Below are positions 53,451-62,737 of a DNA stretch of 64,000 bases, in pieces. The first letter of the stretch is position 1; the number at the start of each line of letters is the position of its first letter. Under the pieces are notes generated by a model. That model made no database searches. It saw only the letters and a list, made by a program, of their open reading frames with translations, and was not told the origin of the DNA. The translations under genes were made by a program, and so were the position numbers. Source of the DNA: Actinoallomurus oryzae (GTDB taxonomy: Bacteria > Actinomycetota > Actinomycetes > Streptosporangiales > Streptosporangiaceae); assembly GCF_039541955.1 (NCBI RefSeq), contig NZ_BAABHF010000010.1:124001-188000 (forward strand), read 5' to 3'.

Positions 53451-54266
53451 TCACCAGGGCCCGAACACCCGCTCGCCGTTGCGGCTGATGGTCTCGCACA
53501 GCTCGGCCAGGTCGATGCCCTTGACCTCGGCGAGGCAGCGGGCGGTCAGCGGCACGAGGTACGGCGCGTTCGGCCGGCCGCGGTGGGGCACCGGCGTGAG
53601 GTACGGCGCGTCGGTCTCGACCAGCAGCAGCTCCGGCGGCGCGACCTCCGCGGCCTCGCGCAGGTCACCGGCGTTCTTGAACGTGACGTTGCCGGCGAAG
53701 CTCATGACGTAGCCGCGGTCGGCGCAGACCTTGGCCATCTCGCGATCGCCGGAGAAGCAGTGGAAGACGACCTGCTCCGGCGGGCCCTCCTCGGCCAGGA
53801 TGCGCAGGACGTCGTCGTGGGCGTCGCGGTCGTGGATGACCAGCGCCGTGCCGGTGCGCTTGGCGATGTCGATGTGCGCGCGGAAGGACCGGTGCTGGTC
53901 GCCGGGGTCGGCCCAGTCACGGTAGTAGTCGAGCCCGGTCTCCCCGACCGCGCGGACGTGCGGCAGCGCGGCGAGGGAGGCGATCTCCTCGAGCACCTCG
54001 TCGGTGGCGTCGCCCGCGTCGTTGGGGTGGATCGCGACCGCCGCGTAGACGTCGTCGTGGGCCTCGGCCGCCTCGGCGCACCAGCGCGAGGACGCCAGGT
54101 CGTACCCGACGGTCACGGCCCGGCGGATCCCGACGGCCTGACCCGCCGCGACGACCTCCGGGACCGGCGTCTTGAGGATGTCGAGGTGGCAGTGGCTGTC
54201 GAACACCTCGGCCGGCAGCGGCTCGGGAGGCGGCGGTGCCGCCTCCCGCGAGTCGCCGCGGCTCAC
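53451..54266 (-). CDS. tatD: TatD family metal-dependent hydrolase (DNase)
   Basis: 271 aa from the GTG at 54266 with GGAGGAGG upstream. Metal ligands are in VFDSHCHLDIL (HxH) near residue 25, GETGLDYYRDW (Glu), VIHDRDAHDDV and FHCFSGDREMA (His), and ETDAPYLTP (Asp). It has 3'-5' DNase activity in the family. It follows metG by 52 bases, the common actinobacterial order; the rpf gene that often lies between tatD and rsmA is absent here. Confidence 0.93.
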   Translation of the reverse strand: MSRGDSREAAPPPPEPLPAEVFDSHCHLDILKTPVPEVVAAGQAVGIRRAVTVGYDLASSRWCAEAAEAHDDVYAAVAIHPNDAGDATDEVLEEIASLAALPHVRAVGETGLDYYRDWADPGDQHRSFRAHIDIAKRTGTALVIHDRDAHDDVLRILAEEGPPEQVVFHCFSGDREMAKVCADRGYVMSFAGNVTFKNAGDLREAAEVAPPELLLVETDAPYLTPVPHRGRPNAPYLVPLTARCLAEVKGIDLAELCETISRNGERVFGPW

Positions 54267-54318
54267 GAGGCCTCCTCCGCCTGCCGAGCCTCCGTGCCGA
54301 CCGAGCGGGCCGAGCCGC

Positions 54319-56109
54319 TCACGACTGCTCGAGCCGGGCCAGCTCCTCGTCCACGACCGAGGGGTCCAGCTTGGTGAAGAGCGGTTTCGGCGGCGCCAGC
54401 GGGACACCCGGCGTGATCGGCCGGGACTCCCAGCGCGCGGCCGTGTCGTACGTGCCGGTCAGCACCTGGTAGCCCGGGCCACCGTCCTCGTCGACCTCGC
54501 GCAGCTCCGGCATGCCGCTCCAGTCGCCCTCGCCGCCGAGCATCTTGTACACCTTGTCCGAGGACTTCGGCAGGAACGGCGTCAGCAGCGACTTGGCGTC
54601 GTCCACGAGCTGCAGCGCGACGTGGAGGATGGTCTTCATCCGCTCCGGGTCTTCGCTGCGGAGCTTCCACGGCGCCTGCTCGGACAGGTACTTGTTGGCC
54701 TCCGCCACGGTGCGCATGGTCTCGTTGACGGCGTTCTTGAACCGCGAGCGGTTCAGCTCCGCGCCCACCGCGTCGAACGCCGCGCGCGAGCGCTGCAGGA
54801 TGGTGCGGTCGGCCTCGGTCAGCTCGCCGGCGGCCGGGATCTCGCCGATGTTCTTGGCCGCGAACGAGATCGACCGGTTGACCAGGTTGCCCCAGGCGGC
54901 GACGAGCTCGTCGTTGTTGCGCCGGACGAACTCCGACCAGGTGAAGTCGGTGTCCTGGTTCTCCGGGCCGGCCACCGCGATGTAGTAGCGCAGGGCGTCG
55001 ACGTCGTACCGCTCGAGGAAGTCGCGCACGTAGATCACGACCTGCCGCGAGGAGGAGAACTTGCGCCCCTCCATGGTCAGGAACTCCGAGGAGACCACCT
55101 CGGAGGGCAGGTTGAGGCGGCCCAGGGAGCCCGGCTCACCGCCCTTGTCGCCCTCGCCGTTGTAGCCCAGCAGCATCGCCGGCCAGATCTCCGAGTGGAA
55201 GACGATGTTGTCCTTGCCCATGAAGTAGTACGACCGGGCGTCGGGGTCCTGCCACCAGGCGCGCCAGGCGTCCGGGTCTCCGGAGCGCCGGGCCCACTCG
55301 ACCGAGGCCGACAGATAGCCGATCACCGCGTCGAACCAGACGTACAGCCGCTTGTCGGGCCGGTCGATCCAGCCCGGCAGCGGCACCGGCACGCCCCAGT
55401 CGAGGTCACGGCTGATCGGGCGGGGCTGCATGTCGTCGAGGAGGTTGCGGGTGAACTTGTAGACGTTCGGCCGCCAGAGCCCCTCCTTGCTCTGCAGCCA
55501 CGACCCGAGTGTCTCGGAGAACGCGGGCAGGTCGAGGAAGAAGTGCTCGGTCTCCACGAACTCCGGCTTTTCGCCGTTGATGCGGCTGCGGGGGTTGATC
55601 AGGTCGACCGGGTCGAGCTGGTTGCCGCAGTTGTCGCACTGGTCGCCGCGCGCCCCGTCGTAGCCGCAGATCGGACAGGTGCCCTCGATGTAGCGGTCCG
55701 GGAGGGTGCGGCCGGTGGAGGGGGAGATCGCGCCCATCGTCGTTTTCTCGAAGACGTAGCCGTTGGCGTGGAGCCCCTTGAAGATCTCCTGGGCGACGGC
55801 GTAGTGGTTGCGCGTCGTCGTCCGGGTGAACAGGTCGTAGGACATGCCGAGGCCGTGGAGGTCCTGGCCGATCACCTTGTTGTAGCGGTCGGCGAGCTCG
55901 CGGGCGGTCACGCCCTCGTTGTCGGCCTGGACCTGGATCGGCGTGCCGTGCTCGTCGGTGCCGCTGACCATCAGGACCTGGTTGCCCGCCATCCGCTGGT
56001 AGCGGCTGAACATGTCGCAGGGCAGCGCGAAACCGGAGACGTGCCCGATGTGGCGGGGCCCGTTGGCGTACGGCCAGGCGGGCGCGGTCAGGATGTGACG
56101 GCTGGACAT
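54319..56109 (-). CDS. metG: Methionyl-tRNA synthetase
   Basis: 596 aa. The class I signature HIGH appears as NGPRHIGHVSGF near residue 17, and the KMSKS-like loop as GRKFSSSRQVVIY near residue 345. Zinc-binding Cys residues are in GTCPICGYDGARGDQCDNCG near residue 143. No C-terminal tRNA-binding extension of the EMAP type is present. It charges tRNA-Met. A 3' tail overlaps nothing and tatD follows. Confidence 0.96.
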   Translation of the reverse strand: MSSRHILTAPAWPYANGPRHIGHVSGFALPCDMFSRYQRMAGNQVLMVSGTDEHGTPIQVQADNEGVTARELADRYNKVIGQDLHGLGMSYDLFTRTTTRNHYAVAQEIFKGLHANGYVFEKTTMGAISPSTGRTLPDRYIEGTCPICGYDGARGDQCDNCGNQLDPVDLINPRSRINGEKPEFVETEHFFLDLPAFSETLGSWLQSKEGLWRPNVYKFTRNLLDDMQPRPISRDLDWGVPVPLPGWIDRPDKRLYVWFDAVIGYLSASVEWARRSGDPDAWRAWWQDPDARSYYFMGKDNIVFHSEIWPAMLLGYNGEGDKGGEPGSLGRLNLPSEVVSSEFLTMEGRKFSSSRQVVIYVRDFLERYDVDALRYYIAVAGPENQDTDFTWSEFVRRNNDELVAAWGNLVNRSISFAAKNIGEIPAAGELTEADRTILQRSRAAFDAVGAELNRSRFKNAVNETMRTVAEANKYLSEQAPWKLRSEDPERMKTILHVALQLVDDAKSLLTPFLPKSSDKVYKMLGGEGDWSGMPELREVDEDGGPGYQVLTGTYDTAARWESRPITPGVPLAPPKPLFTKLDPSVVDEELARLEQS

Positions 56110-56178
56110 GCCCTAAGCCTAGAGGCCCTGCCCCGATGTATCAGCACGATATCCGCCGACCGGCGACCGGGCGCGCCC

Positions 56179-57009
56179 TCACACCGGCGACCGCGAGGTC
56201 TCGGCCTCGCCGAGCGCCCGGGTGAAGTCCTTCGACGACAGCCACAGCTTGTAGACGATGCCCACCTCGAAGACCAGCATCAGCGCCCCGGCCACCACGG
56301 TCACCGGGATGATCGCATGACAGAGCGGGCCGACGATGAACACGGCCATCTGGAACTCGATGCCGCTGACCAGGTGCGTACGGACCCGGTGGCGCAGCAG
56401 CCAGTCGCGTACCCGCAGGTACCAGGAGAACCGCTGCCGGAAACCCCGCTGGAGGTCGACCGCGACCCGCTCGGGCCCGTCCGCGGGGACGGCGTCGCGC
56501 AGCCGGCCGTTCATCTCCCGGCGCACGGCCGCCACCTTCAGGGCGTCGAGATAGCGGAGCATGTCGAGGAAGACGATCGCGATGCCCAGGCCGAGGTAGA
56601 CCGGCCGGCCGGTGGCCGCGTACTGCCCGGCGGTCAGGGCGACGGCGCAGGCGAGCACGCGGATGCGGTCGAACACATAGTCCAGCCAGCCGCCGAAGAC
56701 GGTGCCGGTGCCGGTCAGCCGGGCGAGCTTGCCGTCCACGCAGTCGAGCACGAAGCTCAGGTGGTACAGGATTGCGCCGGCGATCAGCCACGGCCCGGCC
56801 TTCCAGAAGCAGCCCGCGGCGCCCAGGCCCAGCAGCAGCGCGCCGAGCGACACCTGGTCCGGGGTCAGCGACGTGCGGTTCGCGGTGAACCGCACGAGCC
56901 GCCCGGCCAGGGGATCGACCAGGAACACGGTCCACCACGCGTCGCGCGCCTTGTACGTGCGGGTCCGCACGTCGTCCATCGTGAAGTCCGTCGTGAACGA
57001 CGGGTTCAC
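56179..57009 (-). CDS. CDP-alcohol phosphatidyltransferase family protein
   Basis: 276 aa from the GTG at 57009, with GAGGAG upstream. The family motif D-G-x2-A-R-x8-G-x3-D-x3-D is seen as DCVDGKLARLTGTGTVFGGW LDYVFD near residues 97-122. Five to six membrane helices are present. It forms a phosphodiester between a CDP-linked group and an alcohol, in phospholipid or polyprenyl-linked pathways. The stop of the preceding 36-residue ORF overlaps its start (GTGA). It is near GT2 and GT-C genes, so a glycolipid role is possible. Confidence 0.88.
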   Translation of the reverse strand: MNPSFTTDFTMDDVRTRTYKARDAWWTVFLVDPLAGRLVRFTANRTSLTPDQVSLGALLLGLGAAGCFWKAGPWLIAGAILYHLSFVLDCVDGKLARLTGTGTVFGGWLDYVFDRIRVLACAVALTAGQYAATGRPVYLGLGIAIVFLDMLRYLDALKVAAVRREMNGRLRDAVPADGPERVAVDLQRGFRQRFSWYLRVRDWLLRHRVRTHLVSGIEFQMAVFIVGPLCHAIIPVTVVAGALMLVFEVGIVYKLWLSSKDFTRALGEAETSRSPV

Positions 57010-57116
57010 CACTCCTCGCCGTCCTCGTCGCCGAGCGCGTGGCTGTCGTCCCCCGAGTGCAGGTCCGGGTCGGGACCGAGGAGTACCGCGATCTGCTCCA
57101 ACAGGTTCTTCAGCAT
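57006..57116 (-). CDS. 36-residue acidic peptide ORF upstream of the CDP-alcohol transferase
   Basis: It begins MLKNLLEQIAVLLGPDPDLH and ends in the acidic stretch SGDDSHALGDEDGEEW. The ATG has a moderate GGTGG site, and its TGA overlaps the downstream GTG. The amphipathic N-terminus plus acidic C-terminus is protein-like, with high G/C at third positions. It could be a translated small protein, a coupling leader, or part of a peptide precursor. No modification enzymes are near. Confidence 0.45.
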   Translation of the reverse strand: MLKNLLEQIAVLLGPDPDLHSGDDSHALGDEDGEEW

Positions 57117-57229
57117 CGGAACCACCGTTCATGCTCGCTGTGCTCACATCTGTACTTGGCCGGTCCGTCCCGTCCGGTTCTCCCTTTTTGACGCTTCCGA
57201 GGTGGCGTCGCTATGCCGGCACCGGGCGA

Positions 57230-58438
57230 TCAGTCGTGGGAGGGCACGCCGATGCGGTCGGTCCAGCCGTCGGTGATCATCAGCGTGGAGTGGTCGGGCT
57301 CGCTCGCGACCGTGCCGTCCGCGCCGATCGGGTAGTACTCGAACGCCAGGATCCGGGCGGAGCCGGGGTCGATGATCAGATGTTCCTCGCTCCGCTGAAT
57401 GCCGTGCAGCGTGTGTTCCTCGATACGGACGGCCAGTGCCACACCGGACCGGCCGAGCCCGTCGCGGGCCGGGCCGATGCCGCGGATGCCCTTCTGGGCG
57501 GCGAGCATGCGGTACGCCGCCGCGCGCGCCTTCGGGGGCGCGGGCGCGTTGATGACCGCGACGCCGGCGTCCAGGATGTCCTCGGTCAGCGAGAGCTCCT
57601 GGCTCTGCGCGTGGTACTTCCGCAGTTCGGCGATCCTGCGGTTCCGGTCCGCCTGGACCATGCGCCGGAGTCCAGCGGCGGTGGTGGGCAGTTTCGCCAG
57701 GCCGGCCATTGTGGTGCCCTTGGGCCCCAGCTCGAGGTAGGGATCGTCGTCCGTGTGGGAGTCGGCGGAGAAGGGCTTCATGTCGGTCAGCGACGGTGAC
57801 CCCGCCCGCTGCCAGGCGGCCTTGTCCGCCGGGGTGGCGAACCGGGTCTGGATGTCCCGATCCACCGTCCGCGAGGGCCGGCCCTGCTGGTACGGGTCCC
57901 AGTTCTCCCAGGTGATGCTGACGTACGCGTGGAAGGGGAAGTAGGGTCCGCTCCTCGGCGCCCCGTTGGCGAGCGTGCCGTGGCCCTTGACGCCCTTTCG
58001 GCGCTGCCGGGCCCGCTCCACGTCGCGGATCTGGGAGTACCAGTAGGCCCCGTGCGCCGTCGCCGGCTGCTTCGCGGCGTACTCGGCTCCGGCCAGCAAC
58101 ACCGACCGGGCGTCCAGCGGCGTGGAGACAGGTGGCGTCGCCCGGCCGTGCCGGGGCGTGTCGCCGGGCAGGGCGAGGACGCCGGCGGTCACCGCCGCGG
58201 CGGCGGCCACGGCCACGCCCGCCAGGATGGGCCGGGTGCGACGGCGTTGGGCGGGAAGGATCCGGTGGTCGGCCCGGGCCGGCGCGCGCCCGGCGGCCGT
58301 GATGCGGGCCAGGTCCGCGTCGCGGCGGCGCCGGTAGCCGTCTTCGGCCAGCGTGCCGACGTGGTCGGTGAGGATCGTCATCGGGTCGGTGAAGGTCATC
58401 TCGGCTCCTCTGTCGTGGCCGGTCTCGTCGGGGTTCAT
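57230..58438 (-). CDS. CU044_5270 family membrane protein
   Basis: 402 aa from the ATG at 58438, overlapping the sigma factor stop (ATGA). A second ATG at 58399 has GAGGAG 5 bases upstream and may be the main start (389 aa). A cytoplasmic N-terminus of about 80 residues is followed by one transmembrane helix (PILAGVAVAAAAAVTAGVLA), then an extracytoplasmic domain (SVLLAGAEYAAKQPATAHGA YWYSQIR...) typical of CU044_5270 proteins. These are regularly encoded with ECF sigma factors, probably as sensors or anti-sigma partners. Confidence 0.8.
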   Translation of the reverse strand: MNPDETGHDRGAEMTFTDPMTILTDHVGTLAEDGYRRRRDADLARITAAGRAPARADHRILPAQRRRTRPILAGVAVAAAAAVTAGVLALPGDTPRHGRATPPVSTPLDARSVLLAGAEYAAKQPATAHGAYWYSQIRDVERARQRRKGVKGHGTLANGAPRSGPYFPFHAYVSITWENWDPYQQGRPSRTVDRDIQTRFATPADKAAWQRAGSPSLTDMKPFSADSHTDDDPYLELGPKGTTMAGLAKLPTTAAGLRRMVQADRNRRIAELRKYHAQSQELSLTEDILDAGVAVINAPAPPKARAAAYRMLAAQKGIRGIGPARDGLGRSGVALAVRIEEHTLHGIQRSEEHLIIDPGSARILAFEYYPIGADGTVASEPDHSTLMITDGWTDRIGVPSHD

Positions 58439-58974
58439 CGGGCCCTCTGCTGGATCAGTGCCGTACGGGCCGGGGCGGCCGGTGACGTGCGCAGGGCGCG
58501 GGAGAGGCGTTTGCGGGCCCGGTGCAGCCGTACGGCGAAGGTCGTGGTGGAGCAGCCCATGACGCGGGCGGCGTCGCGGGGCGCCAGGTCGTACCACGTG
58601 GCCAGGACGATCGTCTCGACGTCCCGTTCCCCCAGCGCCGACAGCGCGGCGCGGACGGTGGTGCGGTCCACGATGCCTTCGGCCACGTCGGGGCCGGCCA
58701 GGTCGTCCGCCGTGGTCGCCGAGGCGATCCGGTCGGCGAGCGCCTGCCGGCGGCGGCCGGCGTCGTACTGCTTGTGCAACAGGTTGCGCGCCACTCCGAG
58801 CAGCCACGGCAGCGGCGGGTCGGGCAGGTCGTCCAGCCGCCGCCAGGCGACCAGGAAGACCTCGCTGACCACGTCCTCGGCGGCGTCCTGGCCGGCTCGC
58901 AGCAGCGCGTAGCCGAGCACGCTCCGGTAATGCCGGTCGTACAGGGCCGTGAATCGTTCGGCGGGGTCGTTCAC
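58435..58974 (-). CDS. ECF sigma factor
   Basis: 179 aa with a GTG start. Region 2 (FTALYDRHYRSVLGYALLRA, DAAEDVVSEVFLVAWRRLDD) and region 4 (ETIVLATWYDLAPRDAARVM, GCSTTTFAVRLHRARKRLSR) are clear. It overlaps the CU044_5270 gene, so they form one regulatory unit. No promoter match for autoregulation was evident. Confidence 0.9.
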   Translation of the reverse strand: MNDPAERFTALYDRHYRSVLGYALLRAGQDAAEDVVSEVFLVAWRRLDDLPDPPLPWLLGVARNLLHKQYDAGRRRQALADRIASATTADDLAGPDVAEGIVDRTTVRAALSALGERDVETIVLATWYDLAPRDAARVMGCSTTTFAVRLHRARKRLSRALRTSPAAPARTALIQQRAR

Positions 58975-59060
58975 GCCTGCGTCCTTCGGGGTCGTCGGTG
59001 GCTGACGCGAAGTACTCCCTCCGGCCGGAACGCCGATTACACCGAGACGGCACGCGAACG

Positions 59061-59092
59061 AGAAAAGGCCCCGGCGAACGCCGGGGCCTTCT
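59061..59092 (-). terminator. Intrinsic terminator after the GT2 gene
   Basis: AAGGCCCCGGC (59065-59075) and GCCGGGGCCTT (59080-59090) form an 11-bp stem with a 4-base loop. On the minus strand the stem is followed by TTTTCTCG. Confidence 0.85.
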
Positions 59093-59104
59093 CGCGAACC
59101 GTCG

Positions 59105-60415
59105 TCAGGCGGTCTCGGCCGGGTCCTTGCTCTCCTCGTCGGCGGCGGCGTCCTCGTCCGCGGGCGCGTCGACCTCCTTGAGCTTGAGGGTCTTCGCCTC
59201 GCCCGCGACCTTGACGACCGCGGCGTCCACGACGTCGGCGGCCTCCTCGGCCGGGTCGGTGACCGGCGGGTGGGAGCGGCGGCGGATCCCGAGGATGCTG
59301 ACGAACAGCGACGCGAAGATCATCTGGAAGCTCATGATGAGCGCGGTCGCGGCGGGCACGACGATGCGGAGCGAGTCGCGCGGGTTCAGCTCGCCGAAGC
59401 TGTGGCCCTGCCAGTGCACCAGCGAGGCCACCAGCCCGACGAGGCCGGCGAGCGCGAGCAGACCGCCGACGACGAGGCCGCGTTCGAGGCTCCAGGAGTC
59501 GACGACGCGCTGCACCCGCCGGTCATGGGGAAGGAAACCCTCCTCCATGGCGTACACCTTGGTCAGCAGCGCGAACAGCACCGCCTGGAAGCCGATCACC
59601 AGCATCGCGGAGGCCCCGACGAGGGTGTCGACGTCGAAGGCGATGTCGCCGACCCGGACGGGGCCGGTGGACAGCGCGACGCCGCCGATGAGCCCGAGCG
59701 TCATCAGCAGCAGGCCGGGGATCAGGAACAGCCAGCGCGGGCTGTAGAGCATGAGGAAGCGCAGGTGACGCCAGCCGTCGCGCCAGGTGCTGAGGTGCGG
59801 GGCGCGGGAGCGGCCGTCGGGCGAGAGCGTGGTGGGGACCTCGCGGACGTCGTACTTGGCGAGCGTGCAGCGGACCACCATCTCGCTGGCGAACTCCATG
59901 CCGCCGGTCTGCAGGCCCAGCCGCAGGATCGAGTCGCGGCGGAACGCGCGCAGCCCGCAGTGGAAGTCGCCGATCTTGCTGCGGAAGAACAGCCGGCCGA
60001 CGAAGCTGAGCACCGGGTTGCCGAGGTACTTGTGCAGCGGCGGCATGGCACCGGGCGCGATGCCGCCCTTGAAGCGGTTGCCCATGACGAGGTCGGCGCC
60101 GTCCCGCAGCTCGGTCAGGAACGGCATGAGCGAGGTGAAGTCGTAGGAGTCGTCGGCGTCGCCCATGACGACGTAGGTGCCGCGGGCCGCGCGGATGCCG
60201 CCCATCAGGGCGTTGCCGTAGCCCTTGGAGGTCACCGGCACGACGCGGGCACCCGCCTCGCGGGCGAGCTGCTGGCTGCCGTCGGTGCTGCCGTTGTCGG
60301 CGATGACGACCTCGCCGTCGACGCCGTGCTCAGCGAAGAATCCGAGGGCCTTCCGCACGCATGTCTCTACGGTCTCCGCCTCGTTCAGGCAAGGCATCAC
60401 CACGGAGAGTTCCAC
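59105..60415 (-). CDS. GT2 glycosyltransferase with C-terminal membrane domain
   Basis: 436 aa from the GTG at 60415 with GGAGGAC upstream. The DPM1-like catalytic domain shows VELSVVMPCLNEAETVETCV, YVVMGDADDSYDF (metal motif DAD) and GDFHCGLRAFRRD. Four C-terminal helices start at WLFLIPGLLLMTLGLIGGVA. It likely makes a polyprenyl-phosphate-linked sugar, the donor for GT-C enzymes such as the divergent gene at 60630 and the mannosyltransferase at 63712 (inferred). The last 60 residues are a charged tail. Confidence 0.9.
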   Translation of the reverse strand: MELSVVMPCLNEAETVETCVRKALGFFAEHGVDGEVVIADNGSTDGSQQLAREAGARVVPVTSKGYGNALMGGIRAARGTYVVMGDADDSYDFTSLMPFLTELRDGADLVMGNRFKGGIAPGAMPPLHKYLGNPVLSFVGRLFFRSKIGDFHCGLRAFRRDSILRLGLQTGGMEFASEMVVRCTLAKYDVREVPTTLSPDGRSRAPHLSTWRDGWRHLRFLMLYSPRWLFLIPGLLLMTLGLIGGVALSTGPVRVGDIAFDVDTLVGASAMLVIGFQAVLFALLTKVYAMEEGFLPHDRRVQRVVDSWSLERGLVVGGLLALAGLVGLVASLVHWQGHSFGELNPRDSLRIVVPAATALIMSFQMIFASLFVSILGIRRRSHPPVTDPAEEAADVVDAAVVKVAGEAKTLKLKEVDAPADEDAAADEESKDPAETA

Positions 60416-60629
60416 GTCGCGTCCTCCATTACCCCTCCGCAACCAAGCTTCGGGGGTTTCGACTAACCTCGTCATTGTTCCGACAAGTGGCGTGTGTTAC
60501 CCATGATGCCCGCCGGCGAGCGGCTGCGTGTTGCAAAGCCGCAACCTTTGACTTCACATGAAGCACCCTGCTGACGGCAGGCTGGGGATACAGGATAAGG
60601 GCTGTGCTGTCCAGAGAGGTCGGTCCGAC

Positions 60630-62309
60630 TTGACTACCGCGGGAGAACAGAGCGGGGAATCCGCCGTGACAGGCGCGCCGCCTGACACGTCACCTGACGG
60701 GTCCGCGGATGAAAAGCCGCAGGTCAAAGCGGTTGAGGCCGTTACGGAAGAGGAGGCCGCGCCGGAGAAAGGGCGCGCCCGCCGTGTCGGGTTGGTCTCA
60801 TTCGGTGTGCTCCCGTTCCTGCTCTCGCTCGTCCGGCGTCACAAGACGTTCACCGCCGTGCTCGCCGGCGGCGCCTTCCTGCGCGCGCTCGCCATGCTGG
60901 GCTACCGGCCCGCGTCGTGGTTCAACGACTCGTTCGACTACCTGCACGTCGCGATGGCCCCCTACCCGCACCCGATCCGGCCGGACGGCTACTCGTTCCT
61001 GCTGTGGGCGCTCAAGCCGTTCCACAGCTTCGCCCTGGTGGCCGGGCTCCAGCACCTGATGGGGCTGGCCGGCGCGGTGATGATCTACGCGCTGCTGCGC
61101 CGGAAGTTCGGCCTGCCGAGCTGGGGCGCGTCCCTGGCGACCGTGCCGCTGCTGTACGACGGCTACCAGATCCAGCTCGAGCACCTGATCCTGTCCGACA
61201 TCCCGTTCGAGTTCATGATCCTGTGCGCGGCGACGATCGTCCTCTGGCACGGGAAGGCGATCACCTGGAAGGTCGCGGGAGTGGTCGGGCTGCTGGTCGG
61301 GCTCGCCACGCTGACCCGCACCGTCGGCGAGCCGGTGCTGATCGCCATCGTCGTGTACTTCCTGATGCGCCGCTTCAACTGGCGCGTCCTCGTCGCGACG
61401 GTCGTCATGTGCGCGCTGCCGCTCGGCGCGTACGCCGGCTGGTTCTGGGCCTGGTACGGCAAGCCGGGCATGACGACCAGCAGCGGCGTCTTCCTGTACG
61501 CCCGGGTCACGGAGTTCGCCGACTGCAACAAGATCAAGCCGCCGGTCTCGGAGTACCCGCTCTGCAAGGACAGCCGGACCTCCCACACACCGCTGACCTT
61601 CTCCCAGGACGCCATCTGGGACCGCAACTCCCCGTTCCACCGGGTGCCGGCCGCGCGGTTCACCGACTACCAGAACAAGCTCGCCGGCGACTTCGCCAAG
61701 CGCGCCATCATGGCCCAGCCGTTCGACTATGCCGTGGTCGTGATGAAGGACTTCCTCTACACCTTCAAGTGGCACCGGTCGGTCTTCCCCGACAAGGCCA
61801 CCTACCAGATGTATGAGTTCGGCAAGAAGTCCGCGGCCCTGCCGACCTGGCGGATGAGCCGTGACCAGACGGCCTCGTCGGAGGCGCACCGGTACGAGGA
61901 CGGCAACGCGCGCACCCGCATCATCACGCCGTACGCCACGGGCATCCGCACCTACCAGGACGTGGCGCACATGCCCGGCACGGTGCTCGGCGGCATCCTC
62001 ATCGTCGGCCTGGCCGGGCTGGTCCCGCTGTGGCGGCGCTGGGGCGGCGAGGCGTTCCTGCCCTGGATCCTCGCGACCGGGCTCCTGCTGGTGCCGCCGG
62101 CCACCGCCGAGTTCGACTACCGCTACGTGCTGCCGACGGTGCCGCTCGCGTGCGTCGCCGCCGCGATCACCTTCTCCCGCGAGCCGCGCGAGAAGCTGAC
62201 GCGGCTCCTGTGGTGGCGCGGGCGCGCGTCCGAGAAGACCAACGGCTCCTCCGGCGAACCGGAGGAGCCGGGGAAGCCGGCCGCTCAGAACGCGGTCACG
62301 GCGTCCTGA
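60630..62309 (+). CDS. GT-C-like multi-spanning membrane protein
   Basis: 559 aa from the TTG at 60630. An ATG at 60558 is in frame, but the 24 codons between use rare codons (ATA, AGA, AGG) and no ribosome site precedes it. After an acidic N-terminus of about 55 residues, around ten membrane helices follow. A first extracytoplasmic loop contains WFNDSFDYLHVAM, a possible acidic catalytic motif of GT-C enzymes. Large loop near residues 290-400 with two Cys. It probably transfers a sugar from a polyprenyl-phosphate donor such as the product of the divergent GT2. Confidence 0.7.
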   Translation: MTTAGEQSGESAVTGAPPDTSPDGSADEKPQVKAVEAVTEEEAAPEKGRARRVGLVSFGVLPFLLSLVRRHKTFTAVLAGGAFLRALAMLGYRPASWFNDSFDYLHVAMAPYPHPIRPDGYSFLLWALKPFHSFALVAGLQHLMGLAGAVMIYALLRRKFGLPSWGASLATVPLLYDGYQIQLEHLILSDIPFEFMILCAATIVLWHGKAITWKVAGVVGLLVGLATLTRTVGEPVLIAIVVYFLMRRFNWRVLVATVVMCALPLGAYAGWFWAWYGKPGMTTSSGVFLYARVTEFADCNKIKPPVSEYPLCKDSRTSHTPLTFSQDAIWDRNSPFHRVPAARFTDYQNKLAGDFAKRAIMAQPFDYAVVVMKDFLYTFKWHRSVFPDKATYQMYEFGKKSAALPTWRMSRDQTASSEAHRYEDGNARTRIITPYATGIRTYQDVAHMPGTVLGGILIVGLAGLVPLWRRWGGEAFLPWILATGLLLVPPATAEFDYRYVLPTVPLACVAAAITFSREPREKLTRLLWWRGRASEKTNGSSGEPEEPGKPAAQNAVTAS

Positions 62310-62347
62310 GCCGCCTTTCAGCGACTTCTAGTAGGCGTGAAGGCGGC
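62310..62347. terminator. Hairpin between convergent genes
   Basis: GCCGCCTT (62310-62317) pairs with AAGGCGGC (62340-62347). It overlaps the stop of the zinc-ribbon gene and lies just past the GT-C-like gene, so it may end both. Confidence 0.45.
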
Positions 62348-62627
62348 GGAGCCGGAAGATCATCTCCAGCTCGGTGCTCCGCTGGCGGGGAATCGGCGCG
62401 ACGACGGTCCACCCGGTGGGCAGGATCTTGACGTCGTAGCTTCCGCAGGACGGGCACACCGGCTCCGCCCACGGTGAGGTGCAGCGCTGGCTCAGGTGGT
62501 GGTAGACGACGACCTCCCCGCCATGGCCGTCTGAGGAGCGTCCGACCTCGAACTCCTTCTGCCACTCGTGCAGGCAGCCGAGGCACTCGTACTTCCACGT
62601 CTCGTGCGAGATCATGGATTCGTACAT
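62328..62627 (-). CDS. Zinc-ribbon-like small protein
   Basis: 99 aa from the ATG at 62627 (GGTGA lies 8-10 bases upstream); a GTG at 62672 would add 15 residues. Two CxxC pairs are present, WKYECLGCLHEW near residue 10 and PVCPSCGSYDVK near residue 58, as in single zinc ribbons. It may bind nucleic acid or act as an adaptor. Family not recognised. Confidence 0.65.
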   Translation of the reverse strand: MYESMISHETWKYECLGCLHEWQKEFEVGRSSDGHGGEVVVYHHLSQRCTSPWAEPVCPSCGSYDVKILPTGWTVVAPIPRQRSTELEMIFRLRRLHAY

Positions 62628-62737
62628 TTTCCCGTCACCCCCGGGCGAAACCATCGGATTACGTCCCGCCACGAGTTTTCCCCATTAAGTCTTGTTTGAG
62701 GGGCCCTGAGCTGCGTAAAGATTACGTCAAATAATCG

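Noticed and set aside
57006..57116. Lasso-type peptide precursor
   Set aside because: The C-terminal part has a Gly followed by acidic residues, but no B/C maturation enzymes or transporter are nearby, and the overlap with the transferase gene fits a coupling ORF better.
60558..60629. ATG start for the GT-C-like protein
   Set aside because: Rare codons, no ribosome site, and composition unlike the coding part; the TTG at 60630 fits better.
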